In this document: one piece after another, positions 32,768 to 38,867 of the stretch
Layout of the letters: each line of letters begins with the position of its first letter
How positions within the stretch are numbered: position 1 is the stretch's first letter
DNA from: Alphaproteobacteria bacterium
GTDB taxonomy: Bacteria; Pseudomonadota; Alphaproteobacteria; Rhizobiales; Rhizobiaceae
Assembly (NCBI GenBank): GCA_016861165.1
Contig: BOKV01000031.1
Span: 1 to 38,867 of the forward strand
Length of the DNA stretch: 38,867 nucleotides
Direction: 5' to 3'
Program-made: the position numbers and the translations under genes
Notes under the pieces: generated by a model
Databases searched by the model: none
Told to the model about the DNA's origin: nothing
What the model saw: the letters and a program-made list of their open reading frames with translations, nothing else

Positions 32768-32798
32768 GGCGGCCCCGCTCCCTCCCGGCGGGGCCGCC
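32768..32798 (+). terminator. 11-bp stem-loop after the capsid gene
   Basis: GGCGGCCCCGC (32768-32778), a 9-nt pyrimidine-rich loop, and the exact complement (32788-32798). There is no long T-run, so partial termination or mRNA end protection is more likely than full termination. It fills most of the 85-bp g5-g6 gap. Confidence 0.55.
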
Positions 32799-32822
32799 GG
32801 TCCTTCCAACGACGGATTTGTC

Positions 32823-33380
32823 ATGTCCAAGGCGCTGATCACCCCGCCGGCGGCGCTGCCGGTGACGCTTGCCGACGTGAAGACCCATCTGCGCGTCGAG
32901 ACCGACGACGAGGATGCCTACCTGACCGCCCTCATCGCCGCGGCCACGGCCCTGGTCGAGGCCGAGACCGGACGCGCGCTGATCAGCCAGACCTGGCGCG
33001 TCTACCGTGACGACTGGCCCGCCGACGGCCTAGTCGAACTGCCGGTTTCGCCGGCCAGGGCCATCGCCGAAATCCGCGTCTACGGCGTTGACGGCGCACC
33101 GGCGACGCTTGCCGGCGACGCCTACCTGCTCGATGCCGTCTCCGACCCGCCACGCCTGCTGCTGGTGGCTCCGCTCGCGCCCGGCGCGGCGCTGAACGGC
33201 ATCGAGATCGATGTCGAGGCGGGGTTCGGCGACACCGGCGCCGACGTGCCCGACACGCTCGTGCGCGCCATCCTGGTGCTGGCCGCCCACTGGCACGAGC
33301 ACCGCGGCGCCGAGGCGCTGGGCGGTGTGCCGCAGGGCTTCGCCCGGCTGATCGCACCCTTCGCGAGACCGCGGCTGTGA
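32823..33380 (+). CDS. GTA head-tail connector protein (g6)
   Basis: A 185-residue adaptor of the gp6/gp15-like head-tail connector class that docks below the portal. It begins ITPPAALPVTLADVKTHLRV, followed by DEDAYLTALIAAATALVEAE and ISQTWRVYRDDW, all typical of the helical connector fold; the C-terminal part has LVRAILVLAAHWHEHRGAEA. The TGA overlaps the GTG of g7. Position between capsid and closure genes confirms the assignment. Confidence 0.9.
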   Translation: MSKALITPPAALPVTLADVKTHLRVETDDEDAYLTALIAAATALVEAETGRALISQTWRVYRDDWPADGLVELPVSPARAIAEIRVYGVDGAPATLAGDAYLLDAVSDPPRLLLVAPLAPGAALNGIEIDVEAGFGDTGADVPDTLVRAILVLAAHWHEHRGAEALGGVPQGFARLIAPFARPRL

Positions 33381-33706
33381 CCGGCGCCATCGATCCCGGC
33401 CGGTTGCGCGCCCGGCTTGAATACGAGACGCTTGTCGAGATGCCCGACGGGCAGGGCGGCTACGAGGCGAGCTGGGTGAAACAGTTCGATGTCTGGGCGG
33501 CGATCCGCCCGCTCGCCGGTGCCGCGCCGGAGGAAGCCGGTACCCGCCAGGCGGTGACCACGCACGAGATCATCGTGCGCAAGCGCGCCGGCATCGTCGC
33601 CGGCGCCCGCTTCCGCCTCGGGCCGCGCCTGTTCGACATCGCCGCCGCCCACGATCCGGACGAGACCGGCCGGTATCTCACATGCCGCTGCCGCGAGACG
33701 CGCTGA
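33377..33706 (+). CDS. GTA head closure protein / stopper (g7)
   Basis: A 109-residue phage head-tail adaptor. It begins IDPGRLRARLEYETLVEMPD and contains GGYEASWVKQFDVWAAIRPL, the closure-family motif, then HEIIVRKRAGIVAGARFRLG and a C-terminus ending CRCRETR. It uses a GTG start overlapping the g6 stop (GTGA). It is expected to seal the packaged head before tail joining. Confidence 0.88.
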   Translation: MTGAIDPGRLRARLEYETLVEMPDGQGGYEASWVKQFDVWAAIRPLAGAAPEEAGTRQAVTTHEIIVRKRAGIVAGARFRLGPRLFDIAAAHDPDETGRYLTCRCRETR

Positions 33707-33787
33707 AGCCGGCCCTGCGCCTGACCGGCGCCGACCTGGCCGCCGCGCTCGGCCGCCTGCTGGCCGCGCCCGAGGGGGACCAAGCCA

Positions 33788-34192
33788 ATGAGTTCGACCA
33801 GTGCCCTGCAGAAGGCCGTCTACGAGACGCTGCTCGCCGACGCGGCGCTGACCGCGCTGATCGGATCAGGCCGCCTCTTCGATGACGTGCCGCCGGCCAC
33901 CCGGCCACCCTATCTGCTGTTCGCCGGCTCTGGTCACTCCGACTGGAGCACCGGCACCGAGGCGGGCGAGGCCCACGCATTCGGCATCGAGGTCTGGTCG
34001 GCCGGCAAGGGCCGCAAGGAGGCCGCCGCCATCGCCGCGGCCGTGCGCGACGCGCTCGCCGGCCTCGCCGCCATCGAGCCGCCCTGGCACCTCGTCAGCC
34101 TGCGCCACGAGTCGACCACCTTCGAGCGCGACCCGCAGACCGAGTATTTCCGCGGGCTGATGCGCTTCCGGGCGCTGGTTGAAACCAACTGA
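33788..34192 (+). CDS. GTA tail terminator-position protein (g8, DUF3168)
   Basis: A 134-residue DUF3168-family protein. SALQKAVYETLLADAALTAL begins the domain; YLLFAGSGHSDWSTGT, EVWSAGKGRKEAAAIAAAVR and HLVSLRHESTTFERDPQTEY follow. The family corresponds to tail-completion proteins that cap the tail tube and join it to the head. The 81-bp gap to g7 contains only a short in-frame-looking ORF (33682-33885) judged a shadow. Confidence 0.9.
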   Translation: MSSTSALQKAVYETLLADAALTALIGSGRLFDDVPPATRPPYLLFAGSGHSDWSTGTEAGEAHAFGIEVWSAGKGRKEAAAIAAAVRDALAGLAAIEPPWHLVSLRHESTTFERDPQTEYFRGLMRFRALVETN

Positions 34193-34210
34193 ACCGCACG
34201 GACTTCAACG

Positions 34211-34618
34211 ATGACCGCACAGAAGGGCAAGGACCTGCTGCTCAAGCTGCATGACGGCACCGGCTTCGTCACCGTCGCCGGCCTGCGCGCCCGGCGCATC
34301 GCCTTCAACGCGCATGCCGTCGACGTCAGCGACACCGAATCGGCCGGCCGCTGGCGCGAGCTGCTCGCCGGCGCCGGGCTCAAGCGCGCCGCGTTATCGG
34401 GCACCGGCATCTTCAAGGACGCCCAGTCCGACGCGCTCATGCGCCAGGCCTTTTTCGACGGCGCGGCGCCGGACTGGCAGATTGTCATTCCGGATTTCGG
34501 CACGGTCGAAGGGCCGTTCCAGATCGTCGCGCTCGAATATGGCGGTGAGCATGACGGCGAACTGACCTTCAGCGTGACGGTCGAATCGGCCGGCCTGCTC
34601 ACCTTCGCGGCGGCCTGA
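34211..34618 (+). CDS. GTA major tail tube protein (g9, TP901-1 family)
   Basis: A 135-residue tail tube subunit. KGKDLLLKLHDGTGFVTVAG at the N-terminus, DVSDTESAGRWRELLAGAGL and GTGIFKDAQSDALMRQAFFD are family signatures; the C-terminus ends in the beta-rich FSVTVESAGLLTFAAA. It forms hexameric rings stacked around the tape measure protein. It follows g8 by 18 bp and precedes g10 by 2 bp. Confidence 0.92.
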   Translation: MTAQKGKDLLLKLHDGTGFVTVAGLRARRIAFNAHAVDVSDTESAGRWRELLAGAGLKRAALSGTGIFKDAQSDALMRQAFFDGAAPDWQIVIPDFGTVEGPFQIVALEYGGEHDGELTFSVTVESAGLLTFAAA

Positions 34619-34620
34619 CG

Positions 34621-35010
34621 ATGCAGCCCGCTCCCAACCGCCACCGTGGCGAGATCGTCGCCGAGCTCGACGGCCGCCGCTGGACGCTGTGTCTGACCCT
34701 CGGCGCACTGGCCGATCTGGAGGCGAGCTTCGGTGCCGCCGATCTCGCCGATCTCGCCGCCCGCCTCGGCAGCGGCCATCTCGGCGCAGGGCAGATGGCG
34801 GCGATCCTGGCGGCCGGGCTGCGCGGCGGCGGCCATGAAGTGAGCGACGCGGAGGTGGCCAGGATGCACTGCCCGGGCGGCCTGGCCGGCCTGGCCCGTG
34901 TCGTCGCCGACCTCGTCGCCGCCACCTTCGGCGCCGATGGCCCGCCCGTTCAGCCGGACGCCCCGCCAGACCCTTTGCCAAACCCTCTGCCGCCGCGGGG
35001 GGAGGGCTGA
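34621..35010 (+). CDS. GTA family protein g10 (tail chaperone-like)
   Basis: A 129-residue member of the gene transfer agent family found between tail tube and tape measure genes. The core is RHRGEIVAELDGRRWTLCLT, ALADLEASFGAADLADLAAR and ARMHCPGGLAGLARVVADLV; by analogy with phage tail genes it assists tail assembly. The last 19 residues (about 111-129, PDAPPDPLPNPLPPRGEG) look like translated dispersed repeat DNA rather than family sequence, suggesting that a repeat insertion replaced the original C-terminus and stop. Confidence 0.85.
   Translation: MQPAPNRHRGEIVAELDGRRWTLCLTLGALADLEASFGAADLADLAARLGSGHLGAGQMAAILAAGLRGGGHEVSDAEVARMHCPGGLAGLARVVADLVAATFGADGPPVQPDAPPDPLPNPLPPRGEG
34968..35007 (+). 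repeat. Dispersed-type repeat forming the 3' end of g10
   Basis: ACCCTTTGCCAAACCCTCTG followed by CCGCCGCGGGGGGAGGG matches the general C-rich then GGGGGAGGG layout of common high-GC intergenic repeats and encodes PLPNPLPPRGEG. A related copy lies at 6637-6672. Confidence 0.55.
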
Positions 35011-35036
35011 GCCTCGGCCGCCTGGCCGGTTTCGCC

Positions 35037-35246
35037 ATGCTCCTCCTGCGGCTGCCGCCCGACCTCTGCTGGTCGCTGCCCTTCCGCGACCTTGCTTCGG
35101 CACTTTCGCTGCTGGCGCCTCCTTCGCCGGCACCCGGCCGCGACGACCTCTGCCGCCTGATGCGCCGCTACCCCGATCCGCGAGGAGACCAGGACCATGC
35201 CGAACGACGCCCCGATCGTCATCCGCGCCGACACTTCCGGCTATGA
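35037..35246 (+). CDS. GTA phage tail assembly chaperone (g10.1, rcc01693-like)
   Basis: A 69-residue protein that is easily missed. It shows the short family pattern LLRLPPDLCWSLPFRDLASA, followed by a loop and DDLCRLMRRYPDP, corresponding to the MLRLxPxxFWxMTPRELxxA...LMxRFPD layout of RcGTA-type chaperones. The start is uncertain: ATG at 35037 is used, but the frame is open from about 35007, just at the g10 stop, and family members often have a slightly longer N-terminus. It overlaps the tape measure start by 50 bp. Residues after about 48 are Arg/His-rich and may be poorly conserved. Confidence 0.75.
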   Translation: MLLLRLPPDLCWSLPFRDLASALSLLAPPSPAPGRDDLCRLMRRYPDPRGDQDHAERRPDRHPRRHFRL

Positions 35247-35607
35247 CGCGGCGATGCGCGACATCGCCCGCTCGACCGAGCAGTTCGGCCGTGTCTTCGC
35301 CGCCACCATGCGTCGGGCGGTGCTGTCCGGGCGCGACCTCGACGACACGCTGCGCTCGGTGGCGTTGCGCTTCGCCGATCTGGCGCTCGGCCGGGCGCTG
35401 GCGCCGATCGAGAGCGCCATCGGCGGCCTGCTGTCGGGCGCATTCGCGGGCCACTCCGGCGCCACTCCGGCCGTCGGCGCGGCGCCGGCGCCCGCCAACA
35501 TCGTCTTCAACGTGACCACGCCCGATGTCGCCGGCTTTGCCAAGTCGCAGGCCCAGGTCAGCGCCATGCTGGCGCGCGCCGTCAGGCACGGCCAGCGCGC
35601 GCTGTAG
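35197..35607 (+). CDS. GTA tail tape measure protein (g11), short form
   Basis: A 136-residue tape measure protein. Helical N-terminus DTSGYDAAMRDIARSTEQFG, middle RAVLSGRDLDDTLRSVALRF and ADLALGRALAPIESAIGGLL, then a small Gly/Ala segment and the conserved tail FNVTTPDVAGFAKSQAQVSA. Tape measure length sets tail length in siphophages, so a protein this short implies a very short tail. AGGACC precedes the ATG. It follows the two chaperone genes as expected. Confidence 0.88.
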   Translation: MPNDAPIVIRADTSGYDAAMRDIARSTEQFGRVFAATMRRAVLSGRDLDDTLRSVALRFADLALGRALAPIESAIGGLLSGAFAGHSGATPAVGAAPAPANIVFNVTTPDVAGFAKSQAQVSAMLARAVRHGQRAL

Positions 35608-35616
35608 GGGTTGCCA

Positions 35617-36258
35617 ATGCCGCTCATCGCGTCCTTTCACGAGGTGGTCTTTCCGCTGCGGCTCGCCTTCGGCTCGAGCGGCGGCCCGGTGCGCCGCACC
35701 GAGGTGGTTGCGCTCGCCTCCGGCCACGAGCAGCGCAACGCCCGCTGGTCGCAGTCGCGCCGCCGCTTCGATGCCGGCCAGGCCATGCGCGGCCTCGATG
35801 ACCTCTATGAGACGCTTGCCTTCTTCGAGGCGCGCAAGGGCCGGCTGTTCGGTTTCCGCTTCCGCGACCCGCTCGACTGGAAGTCCTGCCCGCCGGGGCT
35901 CGATCCGGCGCCGGCCGACCAGCCGCTGGGGGAGGGCGACGGCGCCACGACCGGCTTCGACCTCGTCAAGAGCTATGGCGCCGACGAAATCCTGCCGCGC
36001 CGCATCGCCAAGCCGGTGGTGGGCTCTGTGCGCGTCGCCGTCGCCGGCGTCGAACAGACGCCGGGCAGCGACTTCACGGTCGACCATGCCGCCGGCACGA
36101 TCACCTTCATGGCCGCGCCCGTCGCCGGCGCGCCGGTGACGGCGGGATTCGCCTTCGACCTGCCCGTGCGCTTCGACACCGACGAGATTGTCGTCAACCT
36201 GGCCGCCTTCGCCGCCGGCGATATCCCGTCGGTGCCGGTCCTGGAGATCCTGCCATGA
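35617..36258 (+). CDS. GTA distal tail protein (g12, DUF2460)
   Basis: A 213-residue DUF2460/TIGR02217-family protein. FHEVVFPLRLAFGSSGGPVR, EVVALASGHEQRNARWSQSR and FFEARKGRLFGFRFRDPLDW are diagnostic, and the C-terminal KPVVGSVRVAVAGVEQTPGS and FAFDLPVRFDTDEIVVNL complete the domain. It forms the ring at the tail tip that receives the hub. The ATG at 35617 is used; an in-frame TTG lies two codons upstream. Its stop overlaps the g13 ATG. Confidence 0.93.
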   Translation: MPLIASFHEVVFPLRLAFGSSGGPVRRTEVVALASGHEQRNARWSQSRRRFDAGQAMRGLDDLYETLAFFEARKGRLFGFRFRDPLDWKSCPPGLDPAPADQPLGEGDGATTGFDLVKSYGADEILPRRIAKPVVGSVRVAVAGVEQTPGSDFTVDHAAGTITFMAAPVAGAPVTAGFAFDLPVRFDTDEIVVNLAAFAAGDIPSVPVLEILP

Positions 36259-37145
36259 AGACGCTGCCCGCAGGCCTCGCCGCCCATGTCGCCGGCGAGG
36301 TGACGACGCTGTGCCGCTGCTGGAAGCTCATCCGCGCCGACGGCGCCGTGCTGGGCTTCACCGACCACGACCGTGACGTTGACCTCGACGGGCTTGCCTG
36401 CGAGGCGCTGAGCGGCCTTGGCGCCGGCGAACTGGAACAATCTGTCGGCCTCAATGCCGACACCCAGGAGGTGGCCGGCGCGCTCTCCTCCGATCGCATC
36501 AGCGCCGACGACCTGCACGCCGGCCTCTATGACGGCGCCCGCGTCGAACTGTGGATCGTCAACTGGTCGACACCTGCCGAACGCGTGCTCGACCGGGTAC
36601 TGACCATCGGCGAGGTGGTCGCCGAGGATGGCGCCTTCCGCGCCGAACTGCGGGCATTGTCGGTCGACATGGACGAGACGCGAGGCCGCTCCTTCTCGCG
36701 TGCCTGCGATGCCGATCTCGGCGACGCGCGCTGCGGTATCGATCTCGACCAGCCGCAATGCAAGGGTGCCGGCACCGTCGTCCGGGCGCTGTCGGACCTG
36801 GTTGTCGAGGTCTCCGGCCTCGGCGGCTTTTTGTCCGGCTGGTTCCGCGGCGGCCGGCTCGCCTTTTCGAGCGGCGCCAATGCCGGGCTCGCCGTCGAGG
36901 TGGCCGAGCACATGGCCGGCGACGGCACGGTCGTGCTGCATCTGTGGCAGCCGCCGGCCCGGCCGCTTGCCGCCGGGGACGGCTTCACCGTGCGTGCCGG
37001 CTGCGACAAGGCCTTTGCCACCTGCCGGGAGAAGTTCGCCAATGGCATCAACTTCCGCGGCTTCCCGCACATTCCCGGCAATGATTTCGCGCTCGGCTAT
37101 GCCGCCGCCTTCCGCCAGATGGACGGCGGCCCGATCGTGCCATGA
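36255..37145 (+). CDS. GTA tail hub protein (g13, DUF2163)
   Basis: A 296-residue DUF2163/phage BR0599-family protein. TTLCRCWKLIRADGAVLGFT, DHDRDVDLDGLACEALSGLG and EQSVGLNADTQEVAGALSSD mark the N-terminal domain. The C-terminal domain has four or more Cys, in ACDADLGDARCGIDLDQPQC and AGCDKAFATCREKFANGINF; RcGTA hub protein binds an iron-sulfur cluster with such Cys residues, so a metal cluster is likely here too. FRGFPHIPGNDFAL ends the conserved part. The start overlaps g12 and the stop overlaps g14. Confidence 0.93.
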   Translation: MKTLPAGLAAHVAGEVTTLCRCWKLIRADGAVLGFTDHDRDVDLDGLACEALSGLGAGELEQSVGLNADTQEVAGALSSDRISADDLHAGLYDGARVELWIVNWSTPAERVLDRVLTIGEVVAEDGAFRAELRALSVDMDETRGRSFSRACDADLGDARCGIDLDQPQCKGAGTVVRALSDLVVEVSGLGGFLSGWFRGGRLAFSSGANAGLAVEVAEHMAGDGTVVLHLWQPPARPLAAGDGFTVRAGCDKAFATCREKFANGINFRGFPHIPGNDFALGYAAAFRQMDGGPIVP

Positions 37146-37576
37146 ACGGCATCGGCGAACGTGTCGTCGCCGAGGCGCGGCGCTGGCTCGGCACGCCCTA
37201 CCGCCACCAGTCCTGCGCGCGCGGTGTCGGCTGCGACTGCCTCGGGCTCGTCCGCGGCGTCTGGCGGGCGGTGGCCGGCGACGAGCCGCCCGGCCTGCCG
37301 GCCTATACGCCCGACTGGGGCGAGGTCGGCGCGCGCGAGCATGTGCTCGATGCCGCCGCCCGCCACCTTCTCCCCGTCGCCCGCGACCGCGCAGGCCCCG
37401 GCGACCTCGTGGTGTTCCGCTGGCGGGCGGGCGCCGTCGCCAAGCATCTCGGCATCCTCTCGGCGCCGGATCGCTTCATCCACGCCTGCGAGCGGGCCGG
37501 CGTCGTCGAGGTGGCGCTCATCCGCCATTGGGCGGCGCGCATCGCCGGCACCTTCCGATTTCCCGACCGGACCTGA
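37142..37576 (+). CDS. GTA cell wall peptidase (g14, NlpC/P60 family)
   Basis: A 144-residue tail-associated peptidase thought to cut peptidoglycan peptides of the recipient cell. The N-terminal EARRWLGTPYRHQS is followed by GCDCLGLVRGVW with the nucleophile Cys33 (D-C-x-G context), and the catalytic His is in VAKHLGIL. The ATG overlaps the g13 stop by 4 bp and g15 starts 6 bp after its stop. Confidence 0.93.
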   Translation: MNGIGERVVAEARRWLGTPYRHQSCARGVGCDCLGLVRGVWRAVAGDEPPGLPAYTPDWGEVGAREHVLDAAARHLLPVARDRAGPGDLVVFRWRAGAVAKHLGILSAPDRFIHACERAGVVEVALIRHWAARIAGTFRFPDRT

Positions 37577-37582
37577 TCGCCC

Positions 37583-38867
37583 ATGGCAACCCTCCTGCTG
37601 CAGTCGGCCGGCGCCGCCATCGGCGGCGCGCTCGGCGGCCCGTTCGGCGCCATCCTCGGCCGCGCCGCCGGTGCGATCGCCGGCAACCTCATCGACCGCC
37701 GGCTCCTGTCCAAAGACCGCATTGTCCATGGCCCGCGGCTGGAGCAGGCCCAGATACTCGCCTCCAGCGATGGCGCCGGCATGCCCCGCGTCTATGGCCG
37801 CGCCCGCGTCGGCGGCCAGATCATCTGGGCCACCCGCTTCGAGGAGGTGATCACCCGCTCGACCGAGGGCGGCGGCAAGGGCGGCCGCCCGGCGGTCACC
37901 GTCGAGGACTATGCCTATTTCGCCAATTTCGCCGTCGGCATCTGCGAGGGGCCGGTCACCGCGCTCGGCCGCATCTGGGCCGACGGCGTCGAACTCGACC
38001 AGACCCGCCACGAGATCCGCTTCCATGACGGCGGCGAGGACCAGCCGGTCGACCCGCTGATCGAGGCCAAGCAGGGGGCGGGCGCCGCGCCGGCCTATCG
38101 CGGCACCGCCTATGTGGTGTTCGAGGGATTCGCGCTCGAATCATTCGGCAACCGCATCCCGCAACTGAGCTTCGAGATCATCCGTTCGGTCAGCCGCCTC
38201 GACCGGACGATCCGCGCCATCACCGTCATCCCGGGGTCGACCGAGTTCGGCTATGCGCCGGCGCCGGTAAGGGCCAGCGAGACCTCAGGCCAGACCCGCA
38301 TCGTCAACCGCAACAACCTGACGCGTGCAAGCGACTGGCTCGCCTCGATCGACGAACTCGTCGCGCTTTGTCCGGAACTCGAGACGGTGGCGCTCGTCGT
38401 CGCCTGGTTCGGCGACGATCTGCGCGCCGGCCACTGCACCATCCGCCCGCGCGTCGAGTTCAGTTCGGCCGGCGGCGAGGGCTGGCAGGTGAGCGGCCTC
38501 GCCCGTCCGGCGGCGGGCGAGGTGAGCCGCATCGACGGCAGCCCGGCCTATGGCGGCACGCCGGCCGACGCTTCGGTCGTCGCCGCGATCGCCGACCTCA
38601 AGGCGCGCGGGCTCAAAGTCGTGCTCTACCCCTTCGTGATGATGGACATTCCGCCCGGCAACGGCCTGCCGGACCCCCATGGCGGCGCCGAGCAGGCGGC
38701 CTATCCCTGGCGCGGCCGCATCACCGCGTTTCCGGGGCCTGGCCAGGCCAGCACCGCCGACGGCACGGCGGCCGCCCGCGACCAGGTGCTCGCCTTCGCC
38801 GGCGCGGCCACGCCGGCCGACTTCGTCGTTAGCGGGGCGGTCGTCAGCTTCTCCGGCGGCGACGACT
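37583..38867 (+). CDS. GTA megatron baseplate protein (g15), N-terminal part
   Basis: The frame runs off the window after 428 codons; RcGTA-type g15 proteins are about three times longer. The N-terminus is LLLQSAGAAIGGALGGPFGA, a Gly/Ala-rich membrane-like segment, then IVHGPRLEQAQILASSDGAG with RVYGRARVGGQIIWATRFEE. After that comes DYAYFANFAVGICEGPVTAL and IPQLSFEIIRSV, the tail-protein domain. The start of the TIM-barrel glycoside-hydrolase-like domain is visible near TSGQTRIVNRNNLTRASDWL and GLKVVLYPFVMMDIP. It forms the receptor-binding baseplate. Whether the gene is complete beyond the edge is unknown. Confidence 0.93.
   Translation, partial: MATLLLQSAGAAIGGALGGPFGAILGRAAGAIAGNLIDRRLLSKDRIVHGPRLEQAQILASSDGAGMPRVYGRARVGGQIIWATRFEEVITRSTEGGGKGGRPAVTVEDYAYFANFAVGICEGPVTALGRIWADGVELDQTRHEIRFHDGGEDQPVDPLIEAKQGAGAAPAYRGTAYVVFEGFALESFGNRIPQLSFEIIRSVSRLDRTIRAITVIPGSTEFGYAPAPVRASETSGQTRIVNRNNLTRASDWLASIDELVALCPELETVALVVAWFGDDLRAGHCTIRPRVEFSSAGGEGWQVSGLARPAAGEVSRIDGSPAYGGTPADASVVAAIADLKARGLKVVLYPFVMMDIPPGNGLPDPHGGAEQAAYPWRGRITAFPGPGQASTADGTAAARDQVLAFAGAATPADFVVSGAVVSFSGGDD

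Noticed and set aside
31037..32842. Minus-strand ORF of about 600 codons opposite protease and capsid genes
   Set aside because: Shadow frame; the capsid gene on the other strand has clear HK97 features.
33682..33885. Short ORF between g7 and g8
   Set aside because: It overlaps both neighbours, has no distinct ribosome binding site and ends inside g8 in another frame.
33934..36087. Minus-strand ORF of over 700 codons across GTA tail genes
   Set aside because: Shadow of g8-g12, low-complexity composition, no family features, and g8-g12 themselves are clearly supported.
27451..38867. Active temperate prophage instead of a GTA
   Set aside because: No integrase, repressor, replication or att-like repeats are visible, and gene order and families match RcGTA throughout.

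Overview
This GC-rich window (roughly 65-70 % by eye) comes from an alphaproteobacterial chromosome, most likely order Hyphomicrobiales (Rhizobiales) and perhaps near Phyllobacteriaceae. The evidence is a MucR-type regulator, DUF6456, DUF5330, DUF1491 and DUF2336 proteins, a SufE next to that block, and a Rhodobacter-style gene transfer agent (GTA) cluster. No tRNA, rRNA, insertion sequence or CRISPR array was seen.

Regions. (1) 1-9.4 kb, housekeeping and stress: the 3' end of a HerA-like helicase gene, an L,D-transpeptidase lipoprotein, a type II haloacid dehalogenase, an Fe-type superoxide dismutase, a pair of c-type cytochromes, a TetR regulator plus DHA2 exporter operon with a perfect palindromic operator candidate, oligopeptidase B and MsrB. 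(2) 9.6-15.6 kb: a seven-gene Mrp cation/proton antiporter operon, mrpABCDEFG, with mostly overlapping stop/start codons, a candidate promoter in front and a 15-bp hairpin behind. (3) 15.8-24.4 kb, a regulatory and conserved-hypothetical block: MucR, a DnaA-domain-IV-like DNA-binding protein coupled to a DUF6456 protein, SufE, DUF5330, a PAS histidine kinase, a peptidoglycan-binding protein, DUF1491, DUF2336 and a DUF1254/DUF1214 pair. CtrA-like boxes lie upstream of the kinase gene and in the DUF2336 divergent region. (4) 24.4-27.2 kb: a class A penicillin-binding protein with a TTG start, divergent from a YcgN-family protein. (5) 27.2-38.9 kb: a near-complete GTA structural cluster from g1 (small terminase candidate) to g15 (megatron baseplate protein, cut by the window end).

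The GTA genes run in RcGTA order: packaging (g1, g2), portal (g3), a small membrane protein (g3.5 position), protease, capsid, connector, closure, tail terminator, tail tube, chaperones (g10, g10.1), tape measure, distal tail, hub, peptidase and megatron. Every expected slot is filled and intact.

The most interesting features are non-coding and sit in or beside the GTA cluster. At 27260-27415 a near-consensus promoter is followed by a foldable segment of about 120 nt that contains a CTCCTCCC anti-Shine-Dalgarno motif and ends in a 12-bp intrinsic terminator, just before g1. This is either a trans-acting sRNA of the kind known in Rhizobiales or a GTA leader/attenuator. At 29044-29251, between g2 and g3, an AT-rich core is flanked by arrays of a 7-bp repeat in opposite orientation. 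A third hairpin (32768-32798) follows the capsid gene.
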